Shown here piece after piece: positions 12,801 through 21,800 of a stretch of DNA of 64,000 nt. Under the pieces are notes generated by a model. The model ran no database searches. It was not told the origin of the DNA and saw only the letters and a program-made list of their open reading frames with translations. The position numbers and the translations under genes were made by a program. The stretch is from Gallionellaceae bacterium (GTDB lineage Bacteria > Pseudomonadota > Gammaproteobacteria > Burkholderiales > Thiobacillaceae). Each line of letters opens with the position of its first letter. The first letter of the stretch is position 1. Location: positions 124,001 through 188,000 of the forward strand of contig JAQTLN010000002.1 of assembly GCA_028714875.1 (NCBI GenBank), given 5' to 3'.

Positions 12801-15800
12801 GTTGCAGGATGGCTTCGAACAGTTCAACCCCCGGCTGGAGATCGAGGGCGCCATGCAGCCGACCCTCCTGGGGATGCCCTTCGGCGAGCCCGATCAGACC
12901 GTGAAGCTGGCCATCGACAAGAACGGCATCGTCCTGGGGATGGGCGGCAGCCTGGTCGGGATGGCCGGAACCTATGCCAACCTGTTCACCGGCGGCTTGC
13001 CTATCGGCTCGCAAATGGTTGCCATGTCTACCGCCGGCTTCAAGGACTACCTGTCGTTCGAATTCAAGCTCGGCCTAGGCGGCATCTTCCAGAGCATTCT
13101 TGCGGGTAACGGCCTGCCCGAGATCAATCCCCTGGGCGACTGGATGGCCGGCATCGAGGGCAGCCTGTCCTGGATGGGCTTCCCCATCGGCGAGGTCAGC
13201 GGCTACTTGTTCTCCGCCGAAAGCAACGAGATCGACGCCCATGTCCTGCGCGAATTCGATCCCGGCGATTCGATCGGCGACATCCCCATCGCCCTGGAAG
13301 CGCAATACCAGTCGCTGTTCGACTACGGCGGCCTGCTGATGACCGGGCAGCTTTTCGCGCCGGCCTTGCTGGTGGACCCGCTGGCGGTCATCGACGCCAT
13401 GACGAAGAAATTGCTACATCCACCGGAATCCCCCCTGGAATATCCGGACTGGATCAAGAACGACCTCATCGCCCCGCTCACGGCCTCGCAGGAACTGGCC
13501 CGCATGCAGTTCTTCGTTCCGTCGCTCATGACCCTGCCCGAGGACGTTGAATGGGATAAGGGCCTGCCTGGGCTGCAAGCCGCCCTCCAGAAATACCAGG
13601 ATGAAGTCACCGCGAGGCTGAACTCGATTTATCTCACCGGCTTCCTCGCCGGTGAGGATGGAGGCCCCGTCAAGCTGCTCGGCATTCCGCTCGCCAAGGG
13701 ACGGGTCGATGCGAATTCCGACGGCATCTCCGCCAGTGCCGAACTGCCCTGGCTGCTGGACGTGGAGACGAAGTTCGACCTGCACAACAAGCAACTCGTG
13801 GTGAACCAGTTCGTCGAGGATCTGGCGCATCAAGCCGGTCTGCTCGATCTCGACCTGACCAACGACCAGGTTCCAGCTGTGGAAGTGGAATTCCCCGTAG
13901 CCGCGGCCACCGCCACCCTGGACTCGGCGCGCATGGCGGACATACTGGAGGACACCTTCGGCCTGCCGGCGGCCATCATCAACAACGCCGGCAACGCCAC
14001 CGCCAGCCTGGGCCTCTATTCGCCCGGCTACGGTTATGGCGACCCGCGGGCCACCCAGGTCGAACGCAACGGTGGCGTCGAGTTCGACGCCAGGCTGGAC
14101 ATCACCAATCTGCTCGACGACGCGGCCTTCCACTTCGAAATGCCGCTGTTTACCGACGTGGTGCCCGACTTCACGGCCCACGCCCATGTCACCAAACTGG
14201 CGGTCCCCGGCCTGGCGGACATGCCGGCGGACCTGTTCTCGCTCAGCCTCGACGCCGATCTGGCCAAGAACAATAACGTGCTGTCCTTTGGCCTCGATGG
14301 TGAGGTCAATCTGCTCGGCAAGGGCTTCACCGTGGACGGCGATCTGACGGTGAGCGCCGTACAGGGCGGTCTCTGGGGCAGCCTGGCATTGCAAGCAAGC
14401 GACAGTTACATCGGCAACAGCCTGTTCTCGCTCACTGGCGCGCTGTCGCTGGAAATCAACACCACCGATCAGGCGCATGGGGGACTGCGCGCGGAGCCTT
14501 ATCTGGGCGTGCATGTGGAAGACGGCCAACTGGAAGTCGGCGGCATGCTCACGGTCATGGGTGATTTCGACCTGCTGTTCAATCCGCATGGCTTCGACAT
14601 CAGCGTGGACGGCAAGGTGATAGGGGGGCTGGAACCGCTAACCGGCACGGCAAGCCTGGATGTGGCGGGCGACTTCACTTACCTCTCCGGAGAAGGTTTC
14701 TATGGCGCGCTGACTGTCGAGACCAACACGATCGACAATCCGGTCATCGCGCTGGATGCCCAGTTCGAACTGGGGATGAACAGCACAGCCGCCGTTCGCG
14801 GGGTCGTGCTCGACGGTCAACATGTGGCGCTGCCAGACCACACCTTGCGCATGCATGTGGGTGGGACGACGGCGAACACCCCGGCAAGCCTGAGCCTCAA
14901 AGGACTGGGTCTGGTGGCGGACCGCATCGCTTTGGCTGGCGAGTTCGATCTGACCATCTCAAACGAGTCCATGAGCCTCGCGGTGGACGCAGGCAGCCTG
15001 AGCATTGATTTGAAGGGCGCGCTGGGCGGCCTGGACCTGCATGTGGATGGCGCGTTAACCGTGCTTGCGCCCGGCAATCCGGATGCGCTGTTGGGCGGAC
15101 TGTATGGCTGGCTGAGCACCTCGACCGATGGCCACTATGAACAGGACTTTTTCGACCTGAGCGGCAGTTTCGGGGTGGGGGTCAATACGACCTCGGCCGC
15201 GCAGGCCCTGGGGAGCGTGACGTTGCCGCGCGGCCCGTATCTGGCGCTCCATGTGGACGGAACCTTGTCTGCATTTGGCGGAGCGGTGAGCCTGGAGGCG
15301 GATGTATTCGACTTTGCCGTTTCGTCCAGCAGCCTGTCCGTCGACGTCCAGGGCTCGCTGGCCGTGAACAACATCCCGGTGCCCTGGGATGACGCTGGCC
15401 TCGATGTCGCGCTCGACGTCAACGCTTCCATGACGCTGGCCGGGGGGCGAGTCGAGGGCAGCTTTTCCACCGACGGTTTCGAGGCCACGCTGTGCCGCTT
15501 TGGCTGTATCCAGGGCTATCTGGCCATGGAGCTGCCCGTGGTTGGCGACGTCGAACTGGATTTCGCCTTCGCCTTGCCCGGCGGCAGTTGCATGCAGCAG
15601 GTCTACCTCGACGATGTCTGGATCGAGGAAGGCGACACGGCTTGGGATTACGAATTGCCGATCGGGCTGTCACGCGCGGCGGAACGCCGGGTTTCCGTCG
15701 ATTACTCGATCAACGGTGGCGCGGTCGGGACGACGATCATCGACAAGGGGGCGCGCCACGGGATCATCTGGATTCCCATTCAAGGCAACGACAGCACGGC

Positions 15801-18800
15801 CACGGGAGACCGTGACATCCAGGTGACCCTGTCCAATGTGCATTACGTGGCGGACAACAAGGACGACAGGAATCTGCCCGCCTTGGCGCTCGACGACGGC
15901 GATGCCGTGGTGCATGTCCAGGAAGACGATTTCCCGCTGCCGGTCATCATCCACATCGACGAGACCCTGGTCCTGAGCGAGGGCGAATCCGGCAGCCTCG
16001 CCGTGTGGGCGGAGAATCTGGCGGCGAACGACCGTGTCCGTCTGAGTTACGCCGTGTTGCCGCGGACCGCCGGCCTCGGCACGGCGACGATGGTGGAGGA
16101 TTTTCGCACGCTCGGCGGCAGTATCGAATTGCGTGGCGGCGACATCCAGCACATCCAGATCACCACCTACGAGGACACGCTCTACGAGCTGGACGAGTCC
16201 TTCCGCATCGGCTTAACGGTGACTCGGGCGGCCAGCTATGGCGCCGGCACCCTGCTATCGGAAGACCGGGCCACGGTCACCATCCTCAACGACGACAACG
16301 ATCACCGTCAGCAAGCCCTGGTGTTCTATGACTTCGACCAGTGGGACAGCGATGCCGGCGCCTATGCCTTCACCACCGACGCCGATCTCGGTCTGCATGG
16401 CCTGGCGCGTCCCGGCCATCCCGTGGTGTTGTCGGCCAGCGATTTCCGCCATCGCGACGATGTGCCGAACTACGCCCTGTCCTTCACTCAAGACGACGAT
16501 CACGTCTATGTGACGCGCGCGCGGCCGACCGTGCCGGCGTTGCCGAACTATCCCGCGACCATCGAATTCTGGATGAAGCCCGATGCCCTGCCGGATAGCG
16601 GCAAACGCGCCGTTCTGTTCCAGACGGCATCCGGCGATCTCACCCTCTATCTCGATTCGGATGGATGGATCAAAGGCGCGGTGGGGGGGGGCAGCTACAA
16701 GCTGGCGCAGTATTCAGTCGGGCAATGGCAGCATGTGGCCGTGGCACTCACAGCGAATGGCGCGACGGCCTACGTCAACGGGGTACGCGCCATCTCCGGT
16801 GGCGGGATGGCGATTCCCACCCTGGCGGACGAATCAGGCTTCTATCTGGGCAACGACCGCAATCTCAGCCAGCCCTTCAAGGGGCAACTGGAAGCGTTCC
16901 ACATCTGGGGCCTGGCCGCCAATGTCACGCAGGTTGGCCAGATGAAGTCGGGGACGTTGACGGCGACCACCCCGGCGATCCGCTTCGATTTCGACGAAGG
17001 CGGCGGCGATCTGCTGAGCAACGCCGGCTCACTTGCCGGTTGGCAGGCGCGGCTGGGCAGCGTGGTTGAAACGACGATCGGCGGCAAGACCCTTTCCATC
17101 ACCAGCGGCCGACCAGACTGGCGCGTGGTGTCGGCTGAAGCAAACGGCCCGTCGATGTTGGGCGCGCGCTCGGAATCCGAGGTCAGCGAAGGCGGGATCG
17201 CCAAGGTCTGGCCAGCCGCGCCGGAAGCCGACGCCAGCCACGCGCTCGCGGCGGACAACTGGTGGGTGGCGAACCCATCCGATGTGGCCAGCCGACCCTA
17301 TTTCAGCTTCTCCGTGGGCATCGACGCCCCCACCTTCGGCGGGAAACTGGTCGCGGGGCAAAGCGCTTTCGTCAACGGCATCGACTTCTTCGACCGTTCC
17401 GAGTTGTATCTCGGCCCGACCGCGTGGGAACTGCGTTCCAGCCAGGACGGCTTCGCCAGCGTGCTGGCCTCGGGCGCGGCCAGCCAGACCATCGCCGGCT
17501 ATCTGCACCAGCGCGAGGCCTTCGCCGACACGTTGTATATCAAGGCCGGCGAGACAGTGGAATTCCGCCTCTACGGCCTGACGTCCTACGACGCCGAAAC
17601 CGGCGGCGACTGGACCCTGGACAATGTGTCCCTGATCGGCGGCCTGGGCAGTCCGGGCAGCGCGCCGACCGTGGCGGACGTCACCATGAGCGTGCCGATC
17701 GACTTGATCGACCAGCGCCTCGATGTCCTGGCCGGGGTGACGGACCCCGATGGCGACACGGCCTTCGTGCTGGATGTGCTCGCGCCCGTGGACGGCTCGA
17801 TCAGCCTGCTGGAGAACGGGGCCTATCAGGTGAGCACGGCCAACGGCACGCTGCTGCTGACGCCGAGCGAGCCGCCGGGGACGTATCTGCTGCGGCCGCT
17901 GGCGGGCGTGACCGGCGATCTCTCCGTGACCTTCGTGGTGGCCGACGACTGGCTGAACACGGCCGAGAAAACGGTGACCGTGCATCCGCTTGGCTACGTC
18001 TGGCCCGATCAGTTCCTGACGCATCCCGACCAGAAAATCAGTGGCAATGTCCTGGCGAACGATGTTCTTGCCACTGGCCTACCGGCCACGACCACCGTGG
18101 TGGCGGGCTCGGCCAAGGGCGGGAGTGTGGTTCTCGCGGCGGATGGTGGATTCAGCTTCACTCCGCTAAAGGGCGCGCTGAGCGGTGAATTCAGTTACCG
18201 GGTAACTGGCCAGGATATGTTCTGGGGCGTCGCCAAGGTCAGCATCGACATCAACGACGTGCCGGCCGCGCCGAATCGCTTCTATGCAGTGAGCGAGGAT
18301 GGCAGTCTGAGTGTGCCGGCCGGAAGCGGTCTGCTCAAAAGTCTGGCCGATGCCCAGGGCGATGCGCTCACGGCATCCTGGCTGCCGGAGGCGGTTGTGT
18401 TCGGCCATCAAAGCACCCTGCACGGCACGGTCAAGGTCAACGCGGATGGCAGCTTTGTCTACGCCCCCGAGGCTAATTACAGCGGTTCCGCCAGCTTCCA
18501 GTATCAGGTCAGCGATGGCCGTGAAATGAGCACGGGGACGGTCACGATCACAGTCAATCCGGTGAATGATCGGCCTGTCGCCGCAGCCCACTACTATGAA
18601 GTCCGGGAAGGGGGCGTGCTGACGGTAGATGCCGATACCGGCTTACTGTACCAGGCTGTCGACATCGACAGCGGGCGCCTGAAAGCCCTATTGGCGGGCA
18701 GCGGCCCGTCGCATGGCAGCGTGGCAGCTCAAGCGGATGGCTCCTTCGTCTATACGCCTGTTGTCGGATACCAGGGCCTGGATCGCTTCTGGTACAAGGT

Positions 18801-21800
18801 CTCGGATTTCCTAAGTGAGAGTGATCTGACCCAAGTTACCGTGCGGGTGACCAACAATCGTGCCCCAGTTGCCGTTAACGACGGATTTACGCTGTTGGAA
18901 GACCAATCGCTCCCAATCAACCTGATCGATTTGCTGAAAAACGACAGCGATCCGGATGGTGACGTGTTTAGCTACAACGGCAGGGGTCTGGCGCCGATGC
19001 ATGGCCTGCTGACGGCAACCTATTCGATGCAGAACGGGAAGTTGGTGCAGACCGGTCTGCGTTACCAGCCGAATCAGGATTATTCGGGAACGGACAACTT
19101 TACCTATGAGATCGTCGATGCATATGGCAAGACGGCGACCGGTACGGTGACCCTCACCATCACGCCCGTCAACGATTCGCCCATTGCGAAGGTTGGCCAG
19201 TCCTATACGTTGTATTTATCTACTGGCAACACATTGAATCCTGCCGCGCCCGGGGTGCTTACAGGCGCCAGCGATGCCGAGGGCGATGCCCTGACGGCGG
19301 AACTGATCACGAAACCTGCGCATGCGGCCAACAAGGGGGCTGACTTCACCCTGAACGCCAATGGAAGTTTCAGCTACAGACCGCAAGCTGGATTCACCGG
19401 AGACGACAGCTTTATCTTCCGGATCAGGGATAGCCAGGGCGCCTACAGTGAGGCGACAACAGTCAAGATCGTGGTCAGCAACATCGCGACTACCAGCAGT
19501 CAGTCCAAGCTTGAAAAAGGCTATGTCGACGGCGCCGAAGTTTTCCTGGACGCCAACGGCAACCGCCTGCACGACTACGAAGACCTGAACGGAAATGGCG
19601 TCTTCGATGCCGGCGAGCCGGGTGAACCGATGATGCTGACCGGGCCGGACGGCTCCGGTGTCATCCTCATCCCGGACAGCTACGATCTCGACGGCAGCGG
19701 CGTGATCGAGCCGTTGGAAGGTGTGCTGATCGCCCGTGGCGGCCTGCAACTGGCCACCCTGCAACCCTTGAACACCCCGCTCCTGGCTCCGGTGGGTGCG
19801 GCTGTCATCACCCCGCTGACCACTCTGCTGACCACACTGACTCTGGAGCAGGGACTGACGGTGGACGCGGCGCAGTCGGCCGTTGTGCACGCGCTCGGTC
19901 TGCCGGCGGTCGATCTGACCGCATTCGACCCCATCGCCGAAACGGCGTCCGGCAATCCGCTTGGGCCCGTGGTGCTCGCCAGCCATGATCAGGTGCACAT
20001 CCTGCATCTGGGTGTGGCCTCGCTGCTCCACGGCGCCGGCGCGGCTTCCCTGGACGTGGGCGCGGCGGCGCTGATGGGCGCCTTGGCGCAACATCTGGCC
20101 GAGGGTTCCGGCGTGCTCGACCTGACCGACGCGGCAGTCATTCATGAACTTGTCCTGGATACGGCGGCGCGTTTGGGCCTCGTGCTTGACCCTGCCGGCA
20201 TCGACGCGGCGGTCCGGATACTGGCCGAACTCAACCAGGCGGTTGCGGCGGTTCCGTCCACGGCGGATATGTCTTATGTGGAAATGCAGACTCGGACCGA
20301 ATCGGCACTGCAAAACGGCGTGGCACAGGACTTGGCCGAGTTGGGTGGTGGGCGTCTCGATGCGGATACCGCGCTCGACCGCTATACCGGCGCGGCATTG
20401 CAAAGCGTGATTCAGTCCGCCCCCCTCGGCGCCATCACGGTCAGCAGCGACGGCGCGCGCATCCTCACGCTTTCCGCAACCGATGTCGTGGAAGGCGGCA
20501 ATCTCGTGCTGACCGGTGGCCTGATCGGCGTCAATCCGGCCAAGACGCTGCAGCTGCTGGTCAACTGGGGCGACGGCGGCTTTGAAACCATCGCCCTGCC
20601 CGCCGGCGCGACGCAGTTCCAGGTGGAACATGCCTACGGCGACGACCACCCGAGCGGCACTTCCAGCGACCCGCTGCACATCGGCGTGGTGTTGCTGGAA
20701 GAGGGCACCGGCGTCGATACCGCCGTGGTGGAGACGAGCATCCACAACGCCGCTCCTGAAATCGTCGAGATGGCCATGCCTGATTTCGCTTTGGTGGGTC
20801 AGAGGGTTGACCTGATCGCCGAGACTTTCGATCTGTCTCCCGAAGACAGCCTGACGCTCTTCATCGATTGGGGGGATGGTCTGAGCGAAACCTTACTGCT
20901 CGGTCTGACCAGACCTTTCTCGGCTGGGCATGTCTACATGCAGGCCGGTGAACATGTCGGTTCGATCATGCTGACGGACGACGACAACGGAAGCGTGACG
21001 GCGGACTTTCTCATCACCATTGGACAAAACGAGGTGCCGGAAGCGGGCGACGACCGCTATACGTTGATGGCTGGCGCTGAGATTGTGGTGGATGCCATTG
21101 CGGGCCTGCTGTCCAATGACGCCGATGCCGAATCGCGGGAATTGTCGGTGTCGCTACTTGGCGGCCCGCTGCATGGCATGCTGGCCCTCAATGCCGACGG
21201 CGGCTTTAGCTACAGTCCGGAAGCCGGCTACAGCGGCATGGACAGTTTCACCTACCGTGCCAGCGACGGCGGCCTGTTCAGTAATCCCGCCACCGTCAAT
21301 CTCACGGTCCTCGCCGCCTTCCAGATCACCGCCTTCGAGCAAACCGACAGCGGCTTCCACCTCGGCTTCAACCACGCCATCGATGGCGGTGTGCTCAACC
21401 TCTACAGCGGTGTGGACGACGCCCCGAATAGTCCGATGGGCGTGGCCGACCTGACGCTGACCGATTCACGCGGCAACCTTGTGCGCGGCAACCTCATCCT
21501 CGACGCCGATCACCTGGGCGCCACCTACCTCAAGAGCGACGGCATCCTCGCCGCCGGCGATTACAACCTGCGGCTCTCCAGCCGCGCGGACGGCTGGCGC
21601 GACACGGGCGGCCAGCTCCTCGACGGCAACGGCGACGGCACTGGCGGCGACGACTACACCCGCGTTCTCAGCGTCGCCCCCAGCAACAGCGCCATCGTCA
21701 GCATCGGCGAACTCGCCCTCGGCGCCGGCCAGAGCATCGCCAGCACCCTCGGCGGCCTCCCCATCACCCTGCTCAACGGCGCCGGCGTCAGCCACATCCA

